Positions 16,799-24,926 of a DNA stretch of 64,000 bases are shown piece after piece. The stretch lies in IMG/VR virus record IMGVR_UViG_3300044673_000097, positions 21,380 to 85,379 of that record. One strand, given 5' to 3'. The translations under genes were made by a program, and so were the position numbers. The stretch's first letter is position 1. The number at the start of each line of letters is the position of its first letter. Source of the stretch: a virus. Under the pieces are notes generated by a model. The model saw nothing but the letters and a program-made list of their open reading frames with translations. It did not search any database and was not told the DNA's origin.

Positions 16799-18337
16799 TC
16801 AGGCGGCCGAATTCTCGGTCACGAGCGCGGCGAACACGTGCGCGCACGGGGTGACGTGCAGCGGGCACGCGGCGTTGATCCGCGTCTTGTTCACCGGGTC
16901 GATTCCGGTGCGGCAGGCAACGATGTCGCCCGTGGTCTTGTTGCGCGTCTTGTCCGATTCCAGCCAGCCGTGATCGCTGTCGGAATAGAGCAAGTACAGC
17001 GGCGCAATCGTCAGACCCTTGAGCCTCGAAGGCGTTAGGGAATTGGGCGGGGGCACGTCGTTGTCGTTGACCGGGTCGTCTTGCAGCGACGCGTTCGCCC
17101 ACTGCGAGCCGTAGCGCACGGCGAGGTCATCGGCGAACTTGTCGGCCACGCTGACCTTGTTCGTGTCGCGCACGCGGATGTCGGTCGAGCAGGTGCACGA
17201 CTGCACCATGTACGTCTTGCCCGTCGCCGTCGTCGCAATCGGCGTCACGCCTCCCGCAATCGCCGTGGCGATCTCGGTCGAGGTTGGGTAGGACGCTTGG
17301 CTGTACTGCTTCGGCACGTTCCAGATGTCGTTGACGCCCTTGCCGTAGGAGTCGTAATTGCGCCACGGAGAGCCGCCCTTTTCGTAGTTGTACCGAACGG
17401 CGGCCTGATGCGCGGCGAGCTCGTGGGGCTCCCATTCGCTGGTCTTCTGCCACGCGAGCTGGAACCGCGGGTTGTTGCCCGGGCCGTTGCTCGCCTCTGC
17501 CGCGAGCGAGACGGCGTTGGCCGCCGAACCCGTGTGGCCGAAGATGACCTGCTGACGAATCCCGACAGAGGGAAGCGCCTGCCCGACCACCTGCGTCTTG
17601 AGCGCGCCGATGCGCACGTTGCTGGCGCCCGTGGGATTGACCACCGGCACGATGAAGTCGTACTTGTCCGCGAGGATGGTGGCGAGCGCCGTGGTCCACA
17701 CCTCGTCGGTCACGCCACCCGTGAGGGTCGCGGTGGCGCACGTCGCCGTGGTCGCCGGGGCGGTCATCGTCGAGATGCTGACCCGATGCCTGATGAGGTT
17801 GCCGTCGGTGCCCTTGTGCTTGGCCGTTACGGTCACGACGCCGAGCGCTGGCGATGCGGTGACGGGCCAATGGGTCTGAAGGTTGATCGCTGCCGCAAGG
17901 GCCGTGGCGAGGTCGGCAATCGCCGTCCCGCTCGCGAACGCGACGGTGATCGTCTCGCCGGCCAGCGTGTAGCTCACGGCGCCCGAGGCGGTCGTGTTGT
18001 TCACGAAGGTGACGGTATCGCTCGCTGCCGTCCCATTGGATTCGGTCGCGGCGATGGCGAAGACCTGCGCGCCCTTGCACACGTCGGCGAACCGGCGGAT
18101 CGAACGGTGCAGATTCGAGCCCGCGCCGAACAGCGAGATCGCGTCATCGACGGTGCCGATCGGGTAGACCTGCGAATCGACCGTCGCCGAACCAGCCGAT
18201 GTCTTCATGCCGATGAACAGCACGCGCGGCACGTTCGGATCGCCGAGCATCTCGCCCTTGGCGAACTGGACCTCGATGTAGGTCCCGGGAGTGGGATAGA
18301 GCGGCAAGCCGGTCAATGCCTGCTGAAGTGTCGACAT
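16799..18337 (-). CDS. Contractile tail sheath protein (Mu gpL-like)
   Basis: This 512-residue protein starts MSTLQQALTGLPLYPTPGTY and has the sheath-type N-terminus GTYIEVQF followed by VPRVLFIGMKTSAGSA (family: 'PG.y.e.......g......vpllIG.......a'). Ala/Thr-rich insertion strands and a C-terminal domain with VVNPTGASNVRIGALKT and IAPLYLLYSDSD follow. Length and order (tube next) fit Mu-like sheath genes, which make the outer contractile tube. This gene establishes a myovirus morphology. Confidence 0.92.
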   Translation of the reverse strand: MSTLQQALTGLPLYPTPGTYIEVQFAKGEMLGDPNVPRVLFIGMKTSAGSATVDSQVYPIGTVDDAISLFGAGSNLHRSIRRFADVCKGAQVFAIAATESNGTAASDTVTFVNNTTASGAVSYTLAGETITVAFASGTAIADLATALAAAINLQTHWPVTASPALGVVTVTAKHKGTDGNLIRHRVSISTMTAPATTATCATATLTGGVTDEVWTTALATILADKYDFIVPVVNPTGASNVRIGALKTQVVGQALPSVGIRQQVIFGHTGSAANAVSLAAEASNGPGNNPRFQLAWQKTSEWEPHELAAHQAAVRYNYEKGGSPWRNYDSYGKGVNDIWNVPKQYSQASYPTSTEIATAIAGGVTPIATTATGKTYMVQSCTCSTDIRVRDTNKVSVADKFADDLAVRYGSQWANASLQDDPVNDNDVPPPNSLTPSRLKGLTIAPLYLLYSDSDHGWLESDKTRNKTTGDIVACRTGIDPVNKTRINAACPLHVTPCAHVFAALVTENSAA

Positions 18338-18341
18338 GGCT

Positions 18342-18731
18342 TCACTCCGCCTTTCGCGGCTTGGGTGCCGCTACGGTCAAGGCAGGGTGCTCCCCGCCGA
18401 ATGTCGGATCGAACGGCACGCCGCACATGGCCGCCGTAGCCTGGTCAGCCGGCCACAATGCCCCGCCCTGGACCTCGTCGCGGTATTCGCGCCGGAAGGG
18501 AAGCTCCACGACAGCCTCGACCATCGGGAAGGCGTAGTGCGGGATCGGCTTCTCGCCGGGCTCCAGAAACAGGTTGTGCGCCTCGTGACGCGGGCAGCCG
18601 GCGGGCAGCTCGTCGAGCTTCCACGCGGCCACCGCCTTGCGTCCAACGTACTTGCGCTGACCCGTGGCCTGCGCGAATTCCAGATCGAGCACGAGGAGAC
18701 TTCCCCGCGCGAGCACTCGCATCGTTTCCAT
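18342..18731 (-). CDS. Small protein upstream of sheath (Mu gp38 position)
   Basis: The 129-residue product METMRVLARGSLLVLDLEFA ends in a Lys/Pro-rich tail (APKPRKAE). Mu-like phages carry a small gene (gp38, DUF2635) of uncertain function between tail terminator and sheath. This protein occupies that slot and ends 4 bases before the sheath ATG, but is longer than the typical 60-residue DUF2635. I do not recognise the sequence itself. Confidence 0.5.
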   Translation of the reverse strand: METMRVLARGSLLVLDLEFAQATGQRKYVGRKAVAAWKLDELPAGCPRHEAHNLFLEPGEKPIPHYAFPMVEAVVELPFRREYRDEVQGGALWPADQATAAMCGVPFDPTFGGEHPALTVAAPKPRKAE

Positions 18732-18753
18732 ATCGGGTCGCCCTCTGATGAGG

Positions 18754-19467
18754 TCAGGTGTTGTTGGTGACGAACAGCGTTTGCTCGACCGTGGTCTCGC
18801 CCGCGTCGTCCTTGCTCGTGATGTCGGTGGCGATCTGCGTCAGGCGCTCGTATTGCTCGAGCACGAATTCCTCGCGCTCACGCATGACCCACTCCATGAT
18901 CAGCGCGCCGTGATGCGAATCGATCCCAACTTCCGAGGGAATGTGGGCGTACTCCGCCGAGGTGAAGGCGAAGGATTCAACGCCCGCATCGGTCAGGATG
19001 TCGATCCCGTTCTGGTAGCTGGGATCGCCGAAGTGCTTGACGGCCAGTTGCAGGCACGTCCGCATCGCCACGCGAATGGGCCCGAGCTTGACCGTCCACT
19101 CTTCGTCGAGCGGCGGGAGCAGGAACATGAGCGTGCCGGTGCATTCGGCGTCGTCGTAGACCTGTGTGCGCTGGAACAATCGTTCCTTGTCGCGCCACAT
19201 GAACAGGGCGGGGCCGCTCCACGTGCGGTTCGCCACACCGTTGGTCGGCTCGTGCGGATAGGTGTCGGCGACGACGTTGCTTCCATCGACGACGAGGCCC
19301 TTGGCTGCGACCCATGCGGCGTTCAGCTTCGTGTTGGCGAATGCCTTGAACGCGGCGAGCAGCTTCGTCAATGCCGGGTCGCAACTGTCGGCTAGGCCAG
19401 CCCCGCCGATGCCAACCTCTGGCGGAACCACCACCGAGCCAAGCTGGTCGGACCTCGGGTTAGCCAT
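18754..19467 (-). CDS. Tail completion/terminator-region protein (Mu gp37 position)
   Basis: The 237-residue protein begins MANPRSDQLGSVVVPPEVG and contains DEEWTVKLGPIRVAMRTC and LIMEWVMREREEFVLEQYER, that is beta strands followed by an amphipathic helix. It lies between an HK97-gp10-like gene and the gp38-position gene, where Mu-like phages encode gp37, the tail terminator. Its ATG overlaps the end of the gp10-like gene by 8 bases. The assignment is positional. Confidence 0.5.
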   Translation of the reverse strand: MANPRSDQLGSVVVPPEVGIGGAGLADSCDPALTKLLAAFKAFANTKLNAAWVAAKGLVVDGSNVVADTYPHEPTNGVANRTWSGPALFMWRDKERLFQRTQVYDDAECTGTLMFLLPPLDEEWTVKLGPIRVAMRTCLQLAVKHFGDPSYQNGIDILTDAGVESFAFTSAEYAHIPSEVGIDSHHGALIMEWVMREREEFVLEQYERLTQIATDITSKDDAGETTVEQTLFVTNNT

Positions 19468-19921
19468 TGGATGCCACCGAATCGAGCGAGCGCTGAATCA
19501 TCGCCGGAGCTCGCACGTTGAAGTGCTGCCGCGCGTGCTCAGAGAATCCGGCGCCTGCGGTCCCCGGGTGCTTGACGTGCCAGAATGCGACCCACGCGCC
19601 GACCTTGTACCAGTAGAAGCGCAACGGATGGCCTTCGCTCTTGGGGAAGATCCAGTGCGCCTTGGTGGGCTTGTCGACGAACAAGGCGTACTTCGCCGAG
19701 GTCTTCACCTCGCCAGCCCACGAGAATGCGCCCTTGCGGGTCGTCTCGAAGGACATGGAATCGGTCAGCTTGCCGGTCTTGTTCTGGTAGCCGTATTCCT
19801 GCTGCGATTCCTTGGCGTCCTTGGTGGCACGCCAGAACGCCTCGAACCCTTCGTCGCCCATCCGTTGCTCGAGCTGCTTGAACGACTGGACGAACGGGCC
19901 GGTTTCGATTCGGACGAACAT
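19460..19921 (-). CDS. HK97 gp10-like / tail completion (morphogenesis) protein
   Basis: The 153-residue protein has an N-terminal helix with FVQSFKQLEQRMGD, a central strand ALFVDKPTKAHWIFPKSE and then RFYWYKVGAWVAFWHVKHPG. This is the 'Ya.~v~.G...h.i.P.......f.w...G....... v.HPGt.a..f' pattern seen in HK97-gp10 and virion morphogenesis (Mu gpG-like) proteins. It overlaps neighbours by 1 and 8 bases. Such proteins sit at the head-tail joining region. Confidence 0.7.
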   Translation of the reverse strand: MFVRIETGPFVQSFKQLEQRMGDEGFEAFWRATKDAKESQQEYGYQNKTGKLTDSMSFETTRKGAFSWAGEVKTSAKYALFVDKPTKAHWIFPKSEGHPLRFYWYKVGAWVAFWHVKHPGTAGAGFSEHARQHFNVRAPAMIQRSLDSVASNG

Positions 19922-20370
19922 CAGAACGGCCCGTGCTCGATGTCGTCGAGGATGAATCGATCACCGACCGCGGGGGCGTAGGTTGTGCCGCCCACGGCCG
20001 CAGCGGTGGGTGCGGTCGAGCTGCCCATGCTGCGCTCGCCGCTCTTGAGCTCGCGGAGCATCTTCTGGGCGCGGTCGTAGCGCTTCTGCTCGGGGTTATC
20101 GGAGCTTTGCGGGCGTCGGAATTCCGGCTTGCGCTCATAGCCGTAGAAGATCGCGAGGTCGACGCAGCACCGCTTGACGACACGCGGGATCGATCCCGTC
20201 ATCGGCACCGTGTACCCGGGGCCGAGGATGGTATTCACGTCCGCCTCGGCGTCGGCGATCGCTTCGGTCACGAGCGCCGCGCTGATTCCGCCGCCGCCGT
20301 CGGAGAACAATTGCGCCAGAAGCGAATTGCCCACCGCGCTCACGAGGTCGGACTGGACGATGTAGGCCAC
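19921..20370 (-). CDS. Mu gp36-like (DUF1320) head-tail connector protein
   Basis: The 149-residue product MAYIVQSDLVSAVGNSLLAQ continues as a bundle of helices with EAIADAEADVNTILGPGY and VPRVVKRCCVDLAIFYGYER, the DUF1320 pattern ('Y.t..dl....g...l..l.d......d...i..ai.dA...id.yl..rY..P......l...c.dia.y.L'). In Mu-like phages this is gp36, a head-tail adaptor. It lies between the major capsid and tail completion genes. Confidence 0.8.
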   Translation of the reverse strand: MAYIVQSDLVSAVGNSLLAQLFSDGGGGISAALVTEAIADAEADVNTILGPGYTVPMTGSIPRVVKRCCVDLAIFYGYERKPEFRRPQSSDNPEQKRYDRAQKMLRELKSGERSMGSSTAPTAAAVGGTTYAPAVGDRFILDDIEHGPF

Positions 20371-20377
20371 GGTCGGG

Positions 20378-20677
20378 TCAGCCTTCCTCGTTGTCGTCGA
20401 TCAGCACGTTCGGCTCGGGCTCGATCGCGCCGAGCTTCAGGTATCCGTCTCGGTCCTCGTCGCTGAGGTCGTCGACGATTGCGCTCGTGCGCACGTCGCG
20501 CAGGTCGCCCATTCGGTTGGTGTACCGAAGGCCGGTCAGCGCAACGTATCTGTTGGGCCGCTCCACAGCGACGGCGGCCACGACGCGCCCACGATCAACC
20601 ATTGCTGGCTGAGGCGCGGGCGTCGTCGGGACCACCACCGGCTGCGGTCGCGTCTGGTATCGGTTCGCCTTGCTCAT
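20378..20677 (-). CDS. Small head-region protein (99 aa)
   Basis: A Pro/Thr/Val-rich N-terminal 30 residues (MSKANRYQTRPQPVVVPTTP) precede a compact acidic C-terminal part, LSDEDRDGYLKLGAIEPEPN. It is placed directly after the major capsid gene, matching Mu gp35 in position. The sequence suggests a flexible N-terminus attached to a small domain. No function is recognisable. Confidence 0.55.
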   Translation of the reverse strand: MSKANRYQTRPQPVVVPTTPAPQPAMVDRGRVVAAVAVERPNRYVALTGLRYTNRMGDLRDVRTSAIVDDLSDEDRDGYLKLGAIEPEPNVLIDDNEEG

Positions 20678-20712
20678 GGCAGGTGTTTCCGATCACTCAG
20701 ACCGCGTCAGGC

Positions 20713-21768
20713 TCACTGGTACGCGGCGGTGTAGAGGTAGCCAGTCGCGGCGGCCACGACCTTGACATCCTCGTTGTACACGACGGCAACGCGCTCGCCG
20801 CCGTCCTGCCCGCGGCCCGACTCGATCCAGCTCCGGAGGCGGAAGCCCGCGCCCGTGCTGGCCTTGCGCCAACGGAAGGTGCGCGCCGTGGGCACGTTCT
20901 CGCCGTTGGTCGTGGCGCCCGCGGGGACGTGGAGCAGCGTCACCGCATTGCCCCACAGGTACCCGTAGCTGCCGTCGGTCGTGCTCTTGCCCTTCATCCG
21001 CCCGATGACGAACGGAGGCAGGCCGAGCAGGCGGGCAATCGCCTGCGGATCGCTACCGAGCGACTGCGCGCCCGAGTAGCTGAAGTGCTTCGTCACGTTC
21101 GGGTTCTGGATGAACGCGAAGTACGTGCGCTCGCTCATCGCCACGTGGGTGATGGGCAGAAGGGCATTCTCGATGCCCGTCATGATGTCCTTGATCGGGT
21201 CGGAGCTGGCGCCGCCGTTCCACTTGCTTCCCGCGGCGATCGCAGCGGTGAAGCCCGAGAACGCCGAGGCGCTCTGCAGGGCAGCGACCACGCGCTTTTC
21301 GTGGTGGAGCGTCACCACGTTCATGCACCGCTCGACGGCGGCCAGGCGGGGATTGACGCCCGCGTCGGCATTCGCCACGGCGCCCTGCGACACGAACGAG
21401 CTGATCCCGTACGGCTTGCAGGAGTAGTTGTCGGTCGACTTCTGCGGCGAGATCTCACTGAGCGCGGCATCCTCGCCGGCCATCTCGTCGGTGACCTCCT
21501 GGAACTTGTTGTCCTTGCTCCAGGTGTGGAAGGAATCGGAGGCCTTGTCCACCGGCAGCGGGGGCGCAACGATGTCCGCGATCGCCTCGCTCATGTTCGA
21601 GCCGTAGCCCGTCACGAAGCCTTCGAGCGCGCCGTTGATGTGCACGTCGCTGACGCTCAGCTCGCGCATCTCGAACGGCTTGCCGTCCACGTGCACGATC
21701 ATGTTGTCTTCGTCGATCAGCCGAACACGGCCGTCGTCGGAGCGCAGCTTGATGAGATTGCCACTCAT
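20713..21768 (-). CDS. Major capsid protein
   Basis: The 351-residue protein lies downstream of a DUF2190 decoration gene and upstream of gp36-like genes. It shows typical HK97-fold capsid features of Mu-like phages: an acidic N-terminal region and a central alpha/beta segment with SAFSGFTAAIAAGSKWNG (spine-like). A later segment has DIMTGIENALLPITHVAMSE followed by VPTARTFRWRKASTGAGFRL, reflecting the 'n.lvms...w..l......' pattern. RVAVVYNEDVKVVAAATGYL completes a P-domain. No prohead cleavage site was identified with confidence. Confidence 0.85.
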   Translation of the reverse strand: MSGNLIKLRSDDGRVRLIDEDNMIVHVDGKPFEMRELSVSDVHINGALEGFVTGYGSNMSEAIADIVAPPLPVDKASDSFHTWSKDNKFQEVTDEMAGEDAALSEISPQKSTDNYSCKPYGISSFVSQGAVANADAGVNPRLAAVERCMNVVTLHHEKRVVAALQSASAFSGFTAAIAAGSKWNGGASSDPIKDIMTGIENALLPITHVAMSERTYFAFIQNPNVTKHFSYSGAQSLGSDPQAIARLLGLPPFVIGRMKGKSTTDGSYGYLWGNAVTLLHVPAGATTNGENVPTARTFRWRKASTGAGFRLRSWIESGRGQDGGERVAVVYNEDVKVVAAATGYLYTAAYQ

Positions 21769-21793
21769 TGGGAATTTCCTTTCCTGCTCACGC

Positions 21794-22231
21794 TCACGCC
21801 GACTTCGGCAGCGTGTGAGGGTTGACGTTGATGACGAACAGGTCGTTGTCCGCAGCGGCGGCGAGCAGGCAGGTGCCCAGCTCTTCGGTCGCGGCGGCGG
21901 CGGACGCGAGAATCACGTCTCCCTCGCTGCCGGCCACGTCGCAGATCATGACCTTCTGGCCCGAGGCAATCGCCTCACCCGCCTTGGCGATGGCGGGACC
22001 CATCACGGTCACCTTGCCGTAGCCACCGGCGGGAATCGATTCGGTCGTGATGCCGGCAGTCTTGGCGCGGCCACCACCGGCGCCCGGGAGCGCGACGGCG
22101 AAGGGCTTGCCGGACACGGCCTCGAACAGGACCGCCCGATTCGCGTCGATCGCGGTCGCGGCGTTGTTGAAGCAGACGATATTGACGGGGTGCGAGCCAG
22201 CGGGCAGCGCAACCTGAGCATGCTGTGCCAT
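21794..22231 (-). CDS. Capsid decoration protein (DUF2190-like)
   Basis: This 145-residue protein has long stretches of Ala, Gly and Val strands, including VLFEAVSGKPFAVALPGAGG and VTVMGPAIAKAGEAIASGQK, typical of DUF2190/decoration proteins with repeated 'v.v.G.a.v..ga.i..G..v.' elements. It lies between protease/scaffold and major capsid genes, exactly the Mu-like position. It presumably stabilises the expanded capsid. Confidence 0.75.
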   Translation of the reverse strand: MAQHAQVALPAGSHPVNIVCFNNAATAIDANRAVLFEAVSGKPFAVALPGAGGGRAKTAGITTESIPAGGYGKVTVMGPAIAKAGEAIASGQKVMICDVAGSEGDVILASAAAATEELGTCLLAAAADNDLFVINVNPHTLPKSA

Positions 22232-22266
22232 GAGATCTTCTCCTCTACGAAGTTGCGGTCAGCGAC

Positions 22267-22794
22267 TCAGGCCGACGCCTTGGCGAGTTCGTATTCGTTG
22301 AGGGCGCGCGAATACGCGTCCATGTACGAGAGGCCGGACTTGCGCAGTTCGGCGATGCGGGCATTGAGCGGGCTCTCGCCGGTCTCCGCGGTGGCGCGCT
22401 GGGTGTTGGTGGAATCGGCGGGCTTGACCACGCGGTCGAGCAGCGCCTTGCGGGGCGGCTCTTCCTGCGCGGGGTACAGCTTGCGGAACGCCTCGGGCGC
22501 CGCCTTCGCCGTCACGAGCAGCGCATCGCGCTTGCTCTCGGGCTCGCGTCCGCTCTTGATCAGCGCTTCGACCATGTCGACGATCGCGCGCTCCTCGGCC
22601 TCGCGGTACTTCGCGACGGTCGATTCGGCATCGGCCGCACGCTGCTCGGCGGCGGTGGCCTTGTCGGTGGCGGCCTTGACCGCGAGATCGCGATCGGCAA
22701 TCGCGCGCACGGCGCTGTCCACGTCCTGGCAGCCCAGCACTGCGGCGAGTGCCGCCGGGAGCGTCTCGACCTGATGAGACTTGTTTTCGGGCAT
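22267..22794 (-). CDS. Nested scaffold product from internal ATG (candidate)
   Basis: A second translation start at 22794 (M489 of the fusion) is preceded by GGAGGAGCAGGTAGTC, an excellent ribosome binding site at nine bases spacing, inside an otherwise Pro/Glu linker. It would yield a 175-residue Ala/Glu-rich helical protein beginning MPENKSHQVETLPAALAAV, comparable to lambda Nu3 nested in gene C. This is an inference from the SD and the linker position. Confidence 0.5.
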   Translation of the reverse strand: MPENKSHQVETLPAALAAVLGCQDVDSAVRAIADRDLAVKAATDKATAAEQRAADAESTVAKYREAEERAIVDMVEALIKSGREPESKRDALLVTAKAAPEAFRKLYPAQEEPPRKALLDRVVKPADSTNTQRATAETGESPLNARIAELRKSGLSYMDAYSRALNEYELAKASA

Positions 22795-24258
22795 GACTAC
22801 CTGCTCCTCCGGCGGGGCCGGGATTGGAGACGGCGCCGCACCCTGCGACACCGTAATTGCATTGGTCGTTGTGGCTGCAGTCGCGGGAACGCCGGGGATC
22901 TCGACGTAATGACTGCGGGCCTGGAATTCTCGAAGCTGATTGGCGAGCGTGTTCGGATTGCTCGGCACCGGCACGACGCTGATCTCGACCAGCTCGGCTT
23001 CCTCGATGATGAGAACCTCGTCGGCGTTCGAATTGCCGTCGCGCTTCTCCCATCGGTACTTGAGCGGGACGAATCCGACCGACAGCCCGCGGATGATCTT
23101 CTTGACCATCTTGCGGAACACCGTTTCGGCCTTGGGCTCGTCGTCGAATTGAAGGTCGGCGATGAGCTGCGAGCCATCGATGCGGGCGACCGTCTTGCCG
23201 AGCACGTCCTCGGGCTCTGGCGAATCCCACCCGCCGGTCTTGTGCGCCCAGATCAGGACGGGATTTCGCAGGTATCGGTCGAGCTTCCAGCCATTGGCCT
23301 TGATGATCGAACCGTGCGAATCCTCGGTCTCGTCGGACGCGATGCAGCCGCGAATGGTGCGGGCGCCCTCGTCCACCTCGCGCGTGTCGTCCACAGCGAC
23401 ATAGGCGCGCAGGAACGGCTGAGGCGAGGGCCGATTCGGCTGCGTCGTCGTGGTATCAGCAGGCATTGCAATCTCCCTCTCGGGGACAATCAGGCCGAAC
23501 GCGTACAGCGTCGTGATGCATTGACATCGGGCGTGCGCACTCGGCCCGGGCAGCGAGAACGAAAAGCCGATCGGCCGAATCTCTCCGTGGGCCGCACGGC
23601 ACTTGACGCATGCGTCCGACCGCGAATCCCAGCGAAGGCACACGACCACGATCGGCTGCTTGCCGTCGCCTTCTGCTCGCGTCTCGGCTCCGTCGAATGC
23701 GCGCAGGTCCGATTCGGACTTCGCCACCTTGAAGCCGAGTGCCGTCGTCGCCGACTCGCTCATTTCCGAGAGCGACGATTCGGCCGCGCGACGACCGTTC
23801 GTGTACGCGTTGGTCGCCTCGGATTCGATGATCGTGTCGGTGTGGTACGCGGCTCGCTCGAAAGCTGCTGCTGCGTCCGACTCGGTTGCCTTCGCAGCGG
23901 CCACCATCGATCGAGCTGTCTCGACGGCGTTGTCGATGTACTGCTCGACATCCGCGGGCGACGGGTCATCGCCGATGCTGATTGCGACGTTCCCGGCGCC
24001 GTCACCGATCATCGCTCGCAATTCGGCCAGCACGTGGGCCAGGGCAAGCTGGTGAGCCTGCGACCTGGCCGCCTGAATCCGGATTGCGATGGCGCTTCGA
24101 AGGCGCTCGTAGACCGTCTCCGAATCGACGACCTGTGCGAGCGCCTTGTATGCGCGTGCCGTGTCTGCCTTCGCCGACTCGACGGATGCGGCGCACTCGT
24201 TGGCGTGCCTCTCCGTCAGCGCGACCATGCGCGCTCGGATGTCAGCGAGCGTTCCCAT
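22267..24258 (-). CDS. Fused MuF head morphogenesis - prohead protease - scaffold polyprotein
   Basis: The 663-residue chain has three parts. Residues 1-264 are helical and end with a MuF core (DACVKCRAAHG at 216-225, then AHARCQC at 241-247). Residues 265-455 form an S78 prohead protease with VLIWAHKTGG (His339) and RGLSVGFVPL (Ser393) and then EAELVEISVVPVPSNPNT. Residues 480-663 are a helical scaffold-like tail rich in Ala, Glu and Lys. Internal ATGs at M265 (SD AGGGAG six bases upstream) and M489 (SD GGAGGAG nine bases upstream) could give separate protease-scaffold and scaffold products. MuF is usually a separate gene; here it is fused in one frame. Confidence 0.85.
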   Translation of the reverse strand: MGTLADIRARMVALTERHANECAASVESAKADTARAYKALAQVVDSETVYERLRSAIAIRIQAARSQAHQLALAHVLAELRAMIGDGAGNVAISIGDDPSPADVEQYIDNAVETARSMVAAAKATESDAAAAFERAAYHTDTIIESEATNAYTNGRRAAESSLSEMSESATTALGFKVAKSESDLRAFDGAETRAEGDGKQPIVVVCLRWDSRSDACVKCRAAHGEIRPIGFSFSLPGPSAHARCQCITTLYAFGLIVPEREIAMPADTTTTQPNRPSPQPFLRAYVAVDDTREVDEGARTIRGCIASDETEDSHGSIIKANGWKLDRYLRNPVLIWAHKTGGWDSPEPEDVLGKTVARIDGSQLIADLQFDDEPKAETVFRKMVKKIIRGLSVGFVPLKYRWEKRDGNSNADEVLIIEEAELVEISVVPVPSNPNTLANQLREFQARSHYVEIPGVPATAATTTNAITVSQGAAPSPIPAPPEEQVVMPENKSHQVETLPAALAAVLGCQDVDSAVRAIADRDLAVKAATDKATAAEQRAADAESTVAKYREAEERAIVDMVEALIKSGREPESKRDALLVTAKAAPEAFRKLYPAQEEPPRKALLDRVVKPADSTNTQRATAETGESPLNARIAELRKSGLSYMDAYSRALNEYELAKASA

Positions 24259-24269
24259 TCAGGCTCGAA

Positions 24270-24926
24270 TCAGGCCAGCGGCTTGCGCTTGTAGACGAGC
24301 TGCACGCGGCTCACGATCACGTCGTCGGTGCCGAGCGTGCCGTCCTTCGGCTTGATGCTCATGGTGACGTTGGACCCGGTCGCAGCGAGGTTCGCGAGCG
24401 CGAGGGTCAGCGAGACTTCCTGAAGCGTCTTGGCTGCAGCGTCGCCCGTCATCGCCGAGGTATCGCCACCGAAGTCGGCATCGGCGTCATGCAGCGCGCC
24501 GACGACGTTGTTGTAGCAAGCGATGGTGAACTTGGTCGCGTCGCCGACGGTGTTTCCGGTCTTGGACGCCTCGACCTTGAGGTAGGCATTCGCCGTGATG
24601 TCCATGTCCGCGGGCATCGTGAAGCGCGTGAAAACCGCGGTCTGCCCCGCCTGATTGTTCCAGCGAATCCCCATGCACTTCGAATCAGCGAGCGTCACGC
24701 CGGGAGCCGACGCGCCCGCATTGTCCGCGAACGCAGCCATGGGCGTTCCCGCGGCGAGGATGGCGCCGGTCAGGTCGATGTCGAGCGTCGCGTTCGAGCT
24801 CGTCGCGCTCGTCTTGACGTACGTCGCAACGGCCTCGAGCTCGCGGGCCATGCGCTCGACCTTGAGCGCGTTGTCTTCGATCTGCCCGAACGAGGGGACC
24901 GTAGTCGGGAATCCAGCAGTGCTCAT
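24270..24926 (-). CDS. Head-associated protein of unknown family (218 aa)
   Basis: The protein starts with a helix (MSTAGFPTTVPSFGQIEDNA, then VERMARELEAVATYVKTS) and continues as a Gly/Asp/Thr-rich beta domain with VSLTLALANLAATGSNVTMS. It occurs between the portal and MuF-fusion genes, a slot usually empty in Mu-like phages. An N-terminal helix followed by a beta sandwich would suit a decoration or fibre-like head protein, but I do not recognise it. Confidence 0.5.
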   Translation of the reverse strand: MSTAGFPTTVPSFGQIEDNALKVERMARELEAVATYVKTSATSSNATLDIDLTGAILAAGTPMAAFADNAGASAPGVTLADSKCMGIRWNNQAGQTAVFTRFTMPADMDITANAYLKVEASKTGNTVGDATKFTIACYNNVVGALHDADADFGGDTSAMTGDAAAKTLQEVSLTLALANLAATGSNVTMSIKPKDGTLGTDDVIVSRVQLVYKRKPLA

